Shown here piece after piece: positions 42,142 through 52,645 of a stretch of DNA of 64,000 bases; within the stretch, counting starts at the first letter, position 1; each line of letters starts with the position of its first letter. Source of the DNA: Seminavis robusta (taxonomy: Eukaryota; Bacillariophyta; Bacillariophyceae; Naviculales; Naviculaceae); NCBI GenBank assembly GCA_903772945.1, contig CAICTM010000424.1, forward strand, positions 1 through 64,000, read 5' to 3'. Made by a program: the position numbers and the translations under genes. The notes under the pieces were generated by a model. The model was not told the origin of the DNA, searched no databases, and saw only the letters and a program-made list of their open reading frames with translations.

Positions 42142-42923
42142 TAACAAAAAAGTCAAGGAGCAGCAAACGACAACCTTGGCAAGAGTTAATTTCTCGTTGC
42201 TTGGAACAACGAGGCATGACAGGCATACTGTGATGTGCAGTTATTTTGAAGTCAGTGTATTTATGTATGTATGAAGCCGAGCTATAGCTTTGAATGTAAA
42301 GCAAATGGAGCAATGTGAAACATGTATTCAAACTCTCTAGCTAGCTTTCTTGCTGGCCTTGTAGCTCGCGACAAAACACCGGTACCGGTACATCCCCTGT
42401 GTCTCGAGTGGCCCACACCGGTAGCGACGTTGTACCAGCCTTGCATCGCGGTACCGGTAGAGTGCCTGCCTTTGTCCGAGTCTCGGTGGCTCGTAGCCAT
42501 GCTACATGTACTCTAGCTAGCAGACTACCTAGCTAGCTAGCTCGACTGTAACGAAAAATGCATTTTTATTGTTATTTTAGTTGTCACGCGATACCAGAGC
42601 TGCTAATAAGGTAGGGGTGGTACTACTTGTAGGGGTCCTAACTTAGCTTTTGGGGGGGTGGCAGCTATAAAGAAAAGTCTACATGCACCAGCGCCGGTAC
42701 TCGGTACCTGGTACCGGTACTAGTAGTAGCAGCTGTGCGCTAGCTAGTCTAACTAGGTTGGTGATGAGATCAAGGGGGGCCAGTACTAAAGTTGGGGGTG
42801 GGGGCCAACACGATTGATCGCTGGATTCCCGCATTGCCCTCGATCGAGTGACATTTCCCATTTTCCACACGTCAACTGCAAGACCACTCAGTCATTCTTA
42901 CAACATTAATCCAGCAAGCAACC
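42142..42923. other. intergenic with palindromic repeats
   Basis: Rich in ACCGGTACC-type palindromes (near 42380, 42418, 42452 and 42700-42720) and CTAG repeats (42526-42541). I see no gene. Confidence 0.5.
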
Positions 42924-44360
42924 ATGTCCGCCATGATGACACTCGCTATGAGGGAGGAGGTGCCGCTTTCCCAAGCTTTTGCCCGATTGGCAGATGAAGA
43001 ATTCCATGATGTGTCTCTCAAAGGCACAGACGGAGGGATGGTTCCTGCCAATCGAATAGCCCTTTCAGTCCGCAGCGACTACTTCAAGATCATGTTCAAA
43101 AAGGATGGTCAATTCAAGGAATCCACTGATGCGGTAGTGTCCATTGGATTCTCCAGTGATGTTCTCAAGGCAGTTGTGGAGTATATCCATACAGACACTG
43201 GCATTCTTTTGGCCAAATATTCCGAAGATGCCACTGGAGCCTCTTCCAAAGACGCCACTGGAGAAATTACCACTGATTGCATGGAGGAATTCCAGACCTT
43301 GGTGTCATTGACTGAAGCAGCTATGTACGTTGGACTAACAGGTCTCTGCCAAAAGGCTCAGAAATGCCTGGCATTCTTCATGAAGATGGAACCGTCGATA
43401 GCCATTGCTATTTTGGCAGCATCCAAGCAAGAGGGGCCTGTTGTGTCGGAGGAATTGGTCAGTCGGGCTTGGAGCGTGTTCTGTGGAATAACTGGAGAAT
43501 TTTGTGGAACTGTTCTGAAGCACATTTCTGCAGCTGTTCTAGGATCCATCATTCAAGATGACAATGCCAAGCTCAAAAATTCAAAAATCTTCAATCTCAT
43601 CCATGCATGGTCCAAGAGTGAGCCATCAGTTCCGGATAACGAAAGCCGCCTAAATTCCGCCAAGGATTTGGTTCAAAACTATGTGGAACTGGAGTTCATT
43701 GATCCTGATGAGTTGTCTAGTCTTGTTGAGACATCCGGGTTGGTGACACTTGGTCAGCTATGCAACGCCTTCAAAAAACAAGCACAGAAGGCCAAGCATG
43801 AATATAATGTTAGGTTTCACGAGCCTCTTGATGTTGGTTTGGTGGAGTGGAAGGAGGCCTCATCCAAAACTCTGACCTCATCTCGCAATAGTTGGAAGAG
43901 TGACATCCTCGATGGAGCTGCTTTTGCATTGGGAGAAAAGTATCGATGGACTGTCACTACAAATTCTACTTTTGGTACTGGAGCTGTGTGGCTTGGTGTG
44001 GCCAAAACTAGTACACATACTTTCAAACCAGACAAGTTTTGTGGGGATGAAGAAGATTGCTGGGGTGTCTATGGATCCAATGGACACGAATATTCCAACA
44101 AATATTCAGCTTATAGACCTCTAGGAGAAGCTGCCAAGTTTGGAGCTGGATCTCGTGTCACCATGACCCTTGATTTATCAGCTGGGGCTCCGGGAAATGG
44201 GACTCTGTCAATCTCTGTCAATGATCAAGAACCTGTTGTAGCAGTTTCTGATTTGCGAACCCATCTTGTTGGTGGCACGGCCAGTCTTGTCCCAGCTGTG
44301 TCATGTTCCAATGCAAGTGCCACTATTGAGGATGTCCAGACGGTCTGCATGTGTAAATAA
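42924..44360 (+). CDS. BTB/POZ domain protein, copy 1, 478 aa
   Basis: An intact frame from the ATG at 42924. Residues about 15-115 are a BTB domain (FHDVSLKG, VPANRIALSVRSDYFKIMF, AVVSIGFSSDVLKAVVEYIH), the dimerisation module found in cullin-3 adaptors. Residues about 130-230 form helices typical of the BACK region (GLCQKAQKCLAFFM, LVSRAWSVFCGI). Residues about 310-470 resemble a SPRY-like beta sandwich (FALGEKYRWTV, CWGVYGSNGHEYSNK, GNGTLSISVND). The likely role is substrate recognition in a cullin-3 ubiquitin ligase, though no ligase contact can be shown here. A close paralogue lies in inverse orientation at 52962-54374. Confidence 0.88.
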   Translation: MSAMMTLAMREEVPLSQAFARLADEEFHDVSLKGTDGGMVPANRIALSVRSDYFKIMFKKDGQFKESTDAVVSIGFSSDVLKAVVEYIHTDTGILLAKYSEDATGASSKDATGEITTDCMEEFQTLVSLTEAAMYVGLTGLCQKAQKCLAFFMKMEPSIAIAILAASKQEGPVVSEELVSRAWSVFCGITGEFCGTVLKHISAAVLGSIIQDDNAKLKNSKIFNLIHAWSKSEPSVPDNESRLNSAKDLVQNYVELEFIDPDELSSLVETSGLVTLGQLCNAFKKQAQKAKHEYNVRFHEPLDVGLVEWKEASSKTLTSSRNSWKSDILDGAAFALGEKYRWTVTTNSTFGTGAVWLGVAKTSTHTFKPDKFCGDEEDCWGVYGSNGHEYSNKYSAYRPLGEAAKFGAGSRVTMTLDLSAGAPGNGTLSISVNDQEPVVAVSDLRTHLVGGTASLVPAVSCSNASATIEDVQTVCMCK

Positions 44361-44551
44361 TCTACAGATTAGCTGATGTCACTTCTTTTGTATGCTGCCC
44401 CCGTACGAACAGCATCTACGCAGTTTTCGCCATCGCAAAACTACAGCGAAGCGGAAGATAGGGTTGAATCAAACAGGTTTCTTTGTGCCTTGCTTTAGCC
44501 AACTCCAGTGTTTGGATCTATGAATGTTTTCTTTACAAAGCTTAACTATAG

Positions 44552-45787
44552 CTATGGATTGCTGTTCAATGGCAATGGCAGAGGAACCGCTACAATCTCT
44601 GGGACCGGTACAATTTCCGGACTGCTCTCCGCGTCGGGAGGAGGGTTGCCCATTGCCGATTCGTCTCCCGTCATGACCCGCTGAGCATAGGACCGAATCT
44701 GGTCGACCGTCCCCACCACGAGATAAAACTCGTAGGTAAATACAATGTCCCTCGGCAAGGCATAGCTCTCAACCACGGCGATATATCCTGCTTGTCCATC
44801 TCGAGGTCCACCGCAACCACGCTTGCCGGGATCGGAAAAGCCTCCCAAAAAGCCATCATGTTCTGGACTAATGACACCGAGACCCCAACCATCGTCATTG
44901 ATCATGGCGGCCCAGTTTTCCGTGCCCCGGAAAAAGCCCGGGACCCAAAATTGGTTTTCAAAGGTAGCGTGTATCTCTTCCACCGGTTCACCCGGTGCAA
45001 AGGGAGATGCGCCCCGGTACGTAAAGAGTCGATGGAATCCCCCGTTGGTGTAGACGGCCGGTAATTCCTGACCTTTTGCTTCGTTTTCATCGTATTCGTC
45101 GGTTCGTTCGTTCCGGAGTGTGGCGGTGACCTTGACGGCGGGATTCCCATCAATGACTTGAATGTGCTTGTCAAAGGTACATTCGCAAGGGACACCGTGA
45201 CATGCCCACTGGAGTGGTCGTGTGAGGATGGACATTTGGCCGACGGATCGTTCAAAGTTAAGAATCTGGGAAACTCCACCGTCGACATCCCCGGCACCAA
45301 TGGGGTTCCAGGACCACTCATATCCATTGAACAGCTTGTCGCACTTTCCATCAGGATTGTAGATCTGGGGTCCCGCGAAAAAAGACATTTGGACGTGCCG
45401 GCCTTTGTCAAAGACGTTGATCAGGTTGTTTTGCGGGTCGTTGGACGGTGCCACGTAGGAAATGGCTCCGCCTTCGTTATAGTCCACGCCCACTCGAACA
45501 TAACCATTGTCCAGGATTTGATTGGCGGGAGGCATATCGAAACCGGTAGTGCATCTTAAGCCGGGTATAAGGTTTCCCATGATGAGGACAACAACGACGA
45601 TAACGATGACAAGGATCACCGCACAAAGGGATGCTGCAAGTTTGATTCGGTAGTTTATGGACCGAACCTCTTCTTCTGGTTCTTCTGCTTCTTCCCTTGG
45701 CTCCTTATTCTTGGTGAGTTCCACGAGTTGTTCTGGCATCGCGGAGGCGGCAGCAGCCGCTTCCTGCTGGTCTTTTTGGCCGTTCAT
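44552..45787 (-). CDS. type II membrane protein with extracellular beta-rich domain, 411 aa
   Basis: I start it at the ATG at 45787 (MNGQKDQQ); the frame is open further upstream but without another ATG. Residues 1-45 are acidic and Ala-rich. A strong transmembrane helix at about 48-70 (LAASLCAVILVIVIVVVVLIMGN) follows. The rest is a single lumenal or extracellular domain: GYVRVGVDYNEGGAISYVAP, NLINVFDKGRHVQMSFFAGP, YEWSWNPIGAGDVDGG and FTYEFYLVVG. The pattern of a GGAI strand and GRxxQxSxxxGP resembles galactose-mutarotase-like domains of proteins of unknown function, so carbohydrate binding is my tentative suggestion. The C-terminus is Pro/Val-rich. Convergent with BTB copy 1. Confidence 0.78.
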   Translation of the reverse strand: MNGQKDQQEAAAAASAMPEQLVELTKNKEPREEAEEPEEEVRSINYRIKLAASLCAVILVIVIVVVVLIMGNLIPGLRCTTGFDMPPANQILDNGYVRVGVDYNEGGAISYVAPSNDPQNNLINVFDKGRHVQMSFFAGPQIYNPDGKCDKLFNGYEWSWNPIGAGDVDGGVSQILNFERSVGQMSILTRPLQWACHGVPCECTFDKHIQVIDGNPAVKVTATLRNERTDEYDENEAKGQELPAVYTNGGFHRLFTYRGASPFAPGEPVEEIHATFENQFWVPGFFRGTENWAAMINDDGWGLGVISPEHDGFLGGFSDPGKRGCGGPRDGQAGYIAVVESYALPRDIVFTYEFYLVVGTVDQIRSYAQRVMTGDESAMGNPPPDAESSPEIVPVPEIVAVPLPLPLNSNP

Positions 45788-46707
45788 GGTGGTGACGATT
45801 GACGAATGAGCCGAGCACGAGACTGATCTCCTTCTATCGGATAGATTCTCAGTAGAAAGATGAAGAGTCCCCAAGGTTACTTAGATATCCGGAACGCGTA
45901 CCACCGTGTGGAAAGCTAAGTGGGTCGATGTGCCGCTGAACTTTTAGAAACTCGATGGCCTAATTATCCAAGGCCAGATACCCTTGACAACAAAAGGGTT
46001 AGTTTTCGAAGTTCCAAATTTTTTAATGATCACAGCCAATTTCGTTGTTGGGTATCAGCACCTGGTAGACTAGTAGGTTGATGGGACGCAACTCTTTCGT
46101 CGTGTCCGGTGGCCGTTGGACACAAATCTTTTGCCAAAATTTCAAAGATTCATTCCCACTGTGAGTTTCTTTCGCACCATGATGTTCCGAGTTGCCGTGT
46201 TACCCGTTGCTGTTCGCCTCATGATTCTGCACCCTCGTCGTGGACGTGACACGAGCTATCTCCACTATTGCAATAGCTACTGCCAGTAGCTATACATTTG
46301 CTCCTAGCTAGCTAGTAGCTATAGCTAGATAGACACCAACGGGAGATCGATGGCCAAAGATGGATTGCAGTTGAATGTGGCCCGGGATGCATCTCGCCAG
46401 CGGTTCCTCTTCGTCTCACACCACGTTGATGGCCTCGCGCCCATTAGACACACATGGAAAGGGTCACCATTCAGGTGGGGATATTTTACTGTATCTCGTT
46501 CTTTTCCCTTGCGGTAGGTCGGCCGACCTGGGTACCGGTACCGGTATGGGCCACAACGTGGTAGTCGTATTCGGTAGCTATTGGCAGGCCAGAGAAACTG
46601 CTCGAGGACAACTTACGTTATGAAACTCTGCTTTCTCTAGCTAGTAGTAGGATTAAACTATAGTTACATACATCTTGCATTGCAATTGGTGCTCTAGTCA
46701 GAATCAT
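45788..46707. other. intergenic between LRR/BTB block and ankyrin-like block
   Basis: Contains CTAG repeats (46303-46315) and an ACCGGTACCGGTA palindrome series near 46534-46547. I see no gene. Confidence 0.5.
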
Positions 46708-48366
46708 CTAGCCCATAGGCGGAAACACAGGATCTGGGCAGCCCTCCCCACGAGCCCATATTGCAATATCCAAATTCCCAGTCCCAGCCGCCACCCTGAT
46801 TGTGTTGGCATCCCAGGGACAGCCATTTTCACGTGCCCACTGAATAATGTAAAGATATCCACCCGAGGCAGCAGCAGCACAAGTGTCTCTACCCCAAGGA
46901 CAACCACTCATCCTGAGCCATTTCAGGATATCCAAACGACCACTTCCCGCAGAGCCAGAACATGTCCTTTCGTTCCAGGGACAGCCATTTTCATGGGCCC
47001 ACTTCAAAATATCAAAATACCCACCTCCCGCAGCAGCAGCCGATGTCCTCATATCCCATGGGCATCCATTTTCACGAGCCCATTTCAGCAGTTCAAAATG
47101 ACCGCCTCCAGCAGCAAAAGAGCAGGCGGCAGCATCCCATGGACATCCATTTTCACGTGCCCACTTGAGAGCTCCCAAATGACCTCTCATAGCAGCCCAA
47201 GCACATGTATTCTCATCCCAAGGGCACCCATTCTCTCGTGCCCACTTGAGTGTTTCTATACGCCCATCACCAGCAGCTTCTGAGCAGGTGAATTCATTCC
47301 AGGGGCATCCTTGCTCTCTAGCCCACTTCAGTATATTCAAATGGCCCATCCTTGCAGCACTTGCACACGTGCCTTCTTCCCATGGGCACCCATTCTCATG
47401 TGCCCACTTGAGGATTTCGAAATGACCCTCTAAGGCAGCATTGCTGCAAGTGCGTGCATCCCACACGCCTCCCTGTTCAATGATCCATCTCAGCATATCA
47501 AAGTGCCCTCCTTTTGCAGCAAAAGCACAAGTGGATTCATCCCAGGGACAATCATTCTCATGCGCCCATTTGAGAATTTCAAAATGACCACCTGTAGCAG
47601 CAGAGGAGCATGTTAATTCATTCCACGGGCATCCATTCTCATGGAGCCATTTTAGAATTTCAAAGTGACCCTCTCTAGCAGCCGCCGAGCAGGTGTAGGA
47701 ATTCCAAGGGCACTCGTTCTCACGAGCCCATTTCAACATTTCCAAATGACCAGAATGAGCCGCTCCCCAGCACACTTGTGGGCCCCATGGGCAGCCATTT
47801 TCCCTGGCCCATTTAAGAACATGAAAATGACCATGCTCTGCAGCACAGATGCAAGTGGATGGATCCCATGGGCATCCATTGTCATGAGCCCATTTGAGAA
47901 TGTCCAAGCGGCCATTACTAGCAGCATGCCGACAGGTCTGAGCATCCCATGGGAACTCTTTTTCGTGGCGCGCCCATTGAAGAACTGATGTGGGACTACT
48001 ACCAATATTGGCAATCGTTTCACAAACTTTGGATTGCCGGGGAGTCTTGCTGACAGTATCATCACGGAACCAGTGTTCCGCACAGGCCACATTGTAGAAA
48101 GCATTACGATAGTATGTATCAGTGATGGTCGCTGTACGTTTCTTGTTGAAATAGCGAGAAATCCAAACTTCTGGTGGATTCTGCACAGTCTGCCCGTACT
48201 CCTTGTAGAGCTGGTTGAGTCGTTTGTTGACAGCACCAACAAAGGCATAATGTCCAATGCCTACAAAGGGAAGGACATTATCGATCCAAATTTCCTTCTT
48301 TTCCAACAGCACGTGAAAGTCAAGGGGCCCACTGTTGTTGGGGCTGAGCTTTGAAGAAGTAGACAT
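46708..48366 (-). CDS. 'NGCPW' ankyrin-like repeat protein, 552 aa
   Basis: I choose the ATG at 48366 (MSTSSKLS) because its N-terminus then lines up with the paralogue at 27062-28396; an in-frame ATG at 48522 adds 52 residues of doubtful value. The leader (EIWIDNVLPFVGIGHYAFVG) is shared with that paralogue, as is the segment with NQLYKEY and NPPEVW. About fifteen 27-residue repeats follow, with the consensus NGCPWdxxTCxxAAxxGHxeiLKWArE, ending in GEGCPDPV. The tandem array is intact, without frameshift, and its repeats differ enough to rule out very recent expansion. An intracellular scaffold for protein binding is likely. A ruined copy lies 0.9 kb upstream. Confidence 0.9.
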   Translation of the reverse strand: MSTSSKLSPNNSGPLDFHVLLEKKEIWIDNVLPFVGIGHYAFVGAVNKRLNQLYKEYGQTVQNPPEVWISRYFNKKRTATITDTYYRNAFYNVACAEHWFRDDTVSKTPRQSKVCETIANIGSSPTSVLQWARHEKEFPWDAQTCRHAASNGRLDILKWAHDNGCPWDPSTCICAAEHGHFHVLKWARENGCPWGPQVCWGAAHSGHLEMLKWARENECPWNSYTCSAAAREGHFEILKWLHENGCPWNELTCSSAATGGHFEILKWAHENDCPWDESTCAFAAKGGHFDMLRWIIEQGGVWDARTCSNAALEGHFEILKWAHENGCPWEEGTCASAARMGHLNILKWAREQGCPWNEFTCSEAAGDGRIETLKWARENGCPWDENTCAWAAMRGHLGALKWARENGCPWDAAACSFAAGGGHFELLKWARENGCPWDMRTSAAAAGGGYFDILKWAHENGCPWNERTCSGSAGSGRLDILKWLRMSGCPWGRDTCAAAASGGYLYIIQWARENGCPWDANTIRVAAGTGNLDIAIWARGEGCPDPVFPPMG

Positions 48367-49299
48367 GGTGCATGGAGATAATGGATGATAATAGAAGTCA
48401 AGTCTTGGAGTTGTGGTGGGGTCTTTGCGGAAGTGGGGAAGAGAGCTACTATCGGTAGCATGCTCCACGCTCCATATGACGTTTTGGACAGATCGCAAAG
48501 ATACCAGAACGCCAACCCTCATTTTTTAGATTAGTTGGATCTTCCACGGTGTGCCTACAGGCCAAAGAATCACCACGATTAAGTCAACAACCAATGAAGC
48601 GCACGCTTCATGTTATGGCATTACCGATCGTTTGGTTGCGCGGCAACAATCAAACCTCCAATGAGGACTTCGCGACGCCAACTACTGAATGCTCTGAGAA
48701 AAATGGATCTAAACCGTTACGGCAATTGGAAGCTATCGTGCAAAGGAGAGGCTTTGGATAGTAGAAGCAATGCCCACCCGGAAAATTGCCGCCTGCGGCT
48801 TTCGAGGACCAGCTAGCGCGTGGTACCGTACCGTCGAAGAAGCAAGACGCATCATGGTGTCGAATGAAAAGGAGCCAACTTCAAAAGAGTTCGCGTCCAT
48901 GTAAATTCAAAGTGGATCTCGAGATCCAACAGGCAGATCCAACGACGCCGTACGGTGCATAAGCAGCCAACCAGGCAGAGCGAGCGTGAGTCTCAGTCGC
49001 AAACAGTTGAAGTCGTAATGATCGCCTGTTAACCGGGTCGTTCATTGAAAGAGCTTTTGCTGGTACGGTACGAGGAGGATCAGTCAGCGGTCCACCTTTG
49101 CAAAAGCGAAGGGTTAGTAGTGCGCTAATATGGTCTAGACAGGTTAGTGCAAACAGTCAATGCAGCAAAAGCCAGTTCGCTGGTAGCCAGCTAACAGCCG
49201 AGCAGCCGGGCAGCTGGCAACACAAAGATGCGAACAAGACACTGCACATGTAGAAGAAGAAGAATGCAGTTAGAGAGCAAGCATGAGCTAGCTAGCTAG
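48367..49299. other. intergenic
   Basis: I see no gene. It ends in (CTAG)4 at about 49289-49306. Confidence 0.45.
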
Positions 49300-50210
49300 C
49301 TAGCTATAGCTTAGAGGTCTACTTTGGGTAGCCATTCTCGTGTGCCCATTGCAATATTGCCTTGTGTCCATTCCTAAAAGCTTGACAAACAGTGCTTGGT
49401 CCCATGGGCATCCATTGACTCGAGCCCACTTCAGAACTTCAAAGTGACCATAGTATGCAGCAGCAGAGCAAGCAGTTTTATCCCAAGGACAACCATTCGC
49501 ATGGGCCCACTTCAGACATTCCAAATGGCCCTCTGCAGCAGCTGCATAGCAAGTATTTCCATAACACGGGCACCCTTCGTGATGTGCCCAATGAGAATGT
49601 CAAGATGACCATATCCAGCTGCAAACATGCATGTCCTGGCCATTGTTGTGTGCCCATTGGAGAACATGCAAATAATGGCCACCTTTCACTGCCTCTTCAC
49701 AGGTTCCCTTATCCCATGGACAACCATTCTCTCGAGCCCATTTGAGAATGTCTAGATGCCCACATTTGGCAGCTTCACGACATGTGCTGGAATCCCAGGG
49801 GCATCCATTCTCCCTTGCCCCTTTGAGAATGTCCAAATGCCCACTCCCTGCAGCAGTACTGCAAGTTGCACTGTTCCATGCATGGGCATCCCTTGGCTCT
49901 GGCCCACTGGAGAATGTCCAAATCCCCAGTGTGAGCAGCTGCGGAGCAAGTTGTCTCATTCCAAGGGCAACCAACCATTAGCATGTGCCGACTTTAGCAA
50001 TGACAAATGCCTGCCCTTGGCCGCAAAGTAGCAGGTCTTTGGATCCAAGGGACATCCCCTCCCACGTGCCCACCGGAGAATGCCTAGATGCCCACCTTTG
50101 GCAGTGTAGGCACATGTCCATGCATCCCAGGGGCATCCCTTGTCCTCATGAGCTCATCTCAAAAGGTTCCAATGCCCACCCAGGGCTGCATGTAGCCATG
50201 GCATGCAGAC
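49300..50210 (-). pseudogene. 'NGCPW' ankyrin-like gene remnant
   Basis: Repeats of the family are legible on the minus strand in changing frames: GCPWDAWTC with GILRWARGRGCP (about 50130-50060), GCPWNETTCSAAAH and DILQWARAKGCP (about 49970-49890), DILKWARENGCPWDKGTCEEA (quoted in part, about 49760-49690), HVLQWAHNNG (about 49680-49650) and NGCPWDKTACSAAA with HFEVLKWARVNGCPWD (about 49500-49400). Frameshifts and stops separate them, and no start with the family leader is present. It lies upstream of the intact paralogue in the same orientation and is probably a tandem copy that decayed. Confidence 0.7.
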
Positions 50211-51267
50211 CCCTACTGTACCCAATGCACCTTCGTCAAAGTGAGTCGAGTCGAGTCCTCAGTCCAGTCGCGTGACGAATCAATCATTCAACAAATATAT
50301 ATCCGGTCTCATTGCTACTAATATGTTTTGGCCGCTCTGCTGCTCTATGGATCCGTCAGCATCGGCGCCAGACGGCGGTGAGGCAATAGCGGTTTTGCGG
50401 AAAGGTTCTTTTAAACGTAAAAGGCTCGTCATTAATTGTGAGATACTCTTGACATTAGTTAGAGTCTTCCTCGACTCCCAGCCACCGCCTCAGCCGTCCG
50501 CACTCCGGATGACATGGGCAGTTCACTAGGACTATTTAGGGACGACTAAATACACCTGTGTGTGCAGTGTCGAAACGATAGTGCTAGAGTTTGGGAACGG
50601 TGCTATCTAGTGCACCAATCCAAAACCGTTGGGATCCAAAACCGTTGGAAGGTGCAATCTGGTGCACCTAGCCAAAACCGTTGGAAACCGACATTGAACT
50701 GAGTAGCCCCTTAAAAAGAAAAGGACGCCATTGTCCTCTTCGATTGGTGGCTACATGCAATGTGTGGCTTGGATTGGCTCCTACCGACTGATCATCCCCT
50801 TGAAAACCCTAACTCTATCTACGGTGACGTACCAGTCCAGGCAGGAGCAAGTGTGCTTCCACATTGCTCTGCTTAGAGTCATGGCGATAGTTGTGTTGAA
50901 TCTGGGATCAACAAGGAGTATAGCCCTCGTGTACAGATTCATTCACACTGTGTATTGAACAGTTAAATCACATTGCGAACCCGCGTCGCTCTCATTCTCT
51001 GCCGATTTAAATCCACTTTACCCTGCTTGTGCCAGTTCGCTCTGTTCCCCATCGACAAAATCTCCCTCAACAGTCACAAAGCAACCAAAGTAAAGTCACA
51101 CAACCTTGACAAAAGTCTCTTTTTGGAATTGGATGGAGGATCAAGAGCACAAGGACCTCCTTCTAAACTACTAACTACTCGTGGCTTTGGTGTGTTCGGC
51201 TTTGGTGCTATTAGTGTTTGCCATCAACTATTCAACAGTAGATATCCATCGATTGCTTGGTTGCTAC
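50211..51267. other. intergenic with CCAAAACCGTTGG repeats
   Basis: The 13-nt CCAAAACCGTTGG occurs three times between about 50622 and 50681, interleaved with two forms of TGC(A/T)ATCTrGTGCACC. I see no gene. The stretch may be the edge of an old insertion. Confidence 0.5.
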
Positions 51268-52461
51268 ATGTACAATAGAGTATCAGGTGCATTGAAAAGA
51301 CGCTACAGTACGATTGAAGGAACGATGAAACGACTGACGGTGGGCAAGAGCCGCAGTTTCAACGTGACCAGACGGACCAAGAGCAGCAGCAACAAGAAGA
51401 TGGTTCATTCGTACGACGACCTGCACATCCACCGTTACAATACTAATCATAGTCACGATGGTGGCAACGACAGTGACAGCGACAGCAGTGTGCGAGCACG
51501 TGATCCTACTATGAATAGTAGAGGAGCAGAGGAGGAAGAGCAAGACCAACTGGATTGGAGCAGTTGGGCCAGAAGTATTGGACTGCCGTTGGCGTTTTCC
51601 AGTGCGAGTACTAGTACTACCAGCTCGAGACGCACCAAGAGTCAATTCCAACCGTCCTATTTGCTCCAGAAACGCAAGGAAGCTCTGGTCCTAGCGCAGC
51701 AACATCAGCAGTCGTCTCTCCAAGAGTACTTTCAGCTGTATGCTTCGTTTCGACGTGCACGACAGCAGCGACACTCTTCTTCCTGTCTGGCGCTCTTTTG
51801 TCTATTGGCTGCTTGTTATGCGCTCTTTACTCTGGGAACAACGTCCACTACTTCCACTGCAACAACAGCCACGCATATTCCATACAAAAACACACTCTTC
51901 CCAGACACGCCCTCTCTGTCAGTTCCTTCTACTTCTACTTCCACTTCTTACTACTACTACTACCTCAACTTGAAAGAATCCGATCCCCTCGAAATGATTG
52001 CCAAAATGCTCACCCTCCATGCTTATATTTACCAACTCGAAGAACCACACGGTATTTTTGCCGGTGTCTGTGGTTATCCCACCTTTCAACCCGATGCTCT
52101 TCAACAAGCACGGCAACTCCTCGTCGAACTCCATCTCGAGACGCTGCTTCAATTTGATGTCTGTCCACCGATTGCCGCCATTCAAACGGGAGATCCTCAT
52201 TTTGTCGTCTTGGAAGAACCTCAAGTCGATACGTTGCCGCGGTTGGATTTGTTTACGCCCGAATGGAAATTGCACATGACCGAAACACGACAAGCACGAT
52301 GGCAACAACGACAGTTTCTGCAACAGCAGGGAATCTTGCAATCGCCCGCAGCCACTACAACGACAGCCGATAGTGGAACAGCCGAAGAGGCACTGTGGAA
52401 ACAGATTATTGGAGAAACGACAGAAGCAAAAACGGAAACCACACATTTGCGTCGGAGATGA
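51268..52461 (+). CDS. hypothetical membrane protein, 397 aa
   Basis: The frame is open further upstream but the first ATG is at 51268 (MYNRVSGALKRRYS); the ATG at 51325 is an alternative. Residues 1-170 are basic, then Ser/Asp-rich. One membrane segment lies at about 175-195 (CLALFCLLAACYALFTLG). After a Ser/Thr and Tyr-rich linker comes a globular part of about 150 residues (LEMIAKMLTLHAYIYQLEEP, GVCGYPTFQPDALQQARQLL, LHLETLLQFDVCPP). I do not recognise a domain. The last codons (ALWKQIIGE...HLRRR) are repeated in the DNA about 170 bp further on, outside the frame. Confidence 0.6.
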   Translation: MYNRVSGALKRRYSTIEGTMKRLTVGKSRSFNVTRRTKSSSNKKMVHSYDDLHIHRYNTNHSHDGGNDSDSDSSVRARDPTMNSRGAEEEEQDQLDWSSWARSIGLPLAFSSASTSTTSSRRTKSQFQPSYLLQKRKEALVLAQQHQQSSLQEYFQLYASFRRARQQRHSSSCLALFCLLAACYALFTLGTTSTTSTATTATHIPYKNTLFPDTPSLSVPSTSTSTSYYYYYLNLKESDPLEMIAKMLTLHAYIYQLEEPHGIFAGVCGYPTFQPDALQQARQLLVELHLETLLQFDVCPPIAAIQTGDPHFVVLEEPQVDTLPRLDLFTPEWKLHMTETRQARWQQRQFLQQQGILQSPAATTTTADSGTAEEALWKQIIGETTEAKTETTHLRRR

Positions 52462-52645
52462 CGAGAGTAATAAGAATTGCCTATTCGAAATTAAAATTGG
52501 CTGGCTAGCAGAAGTTAACCCCTCCACAACACCCGAGAGTGGAACCACTGAAAGAGGTGCTGTGGAAACGGATTATAGGAAAAAATGCACAGCCAGAAGC
52601 AAAACAGGAAACGACACATTTGCGTCGGAGATGACAACAAGGATG
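52373..52645 (+). repeat. partial tandem duplication of the 3' end of the gene
   Basis: The segment 52373-52465 recurs at about 52540-52636 with roughly 75-80% identity (shared CACATTTGCGTCGGAGATGA and GTGGAA blocks). The second copy lies beyond the stop codon. Confidence 0.65.
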
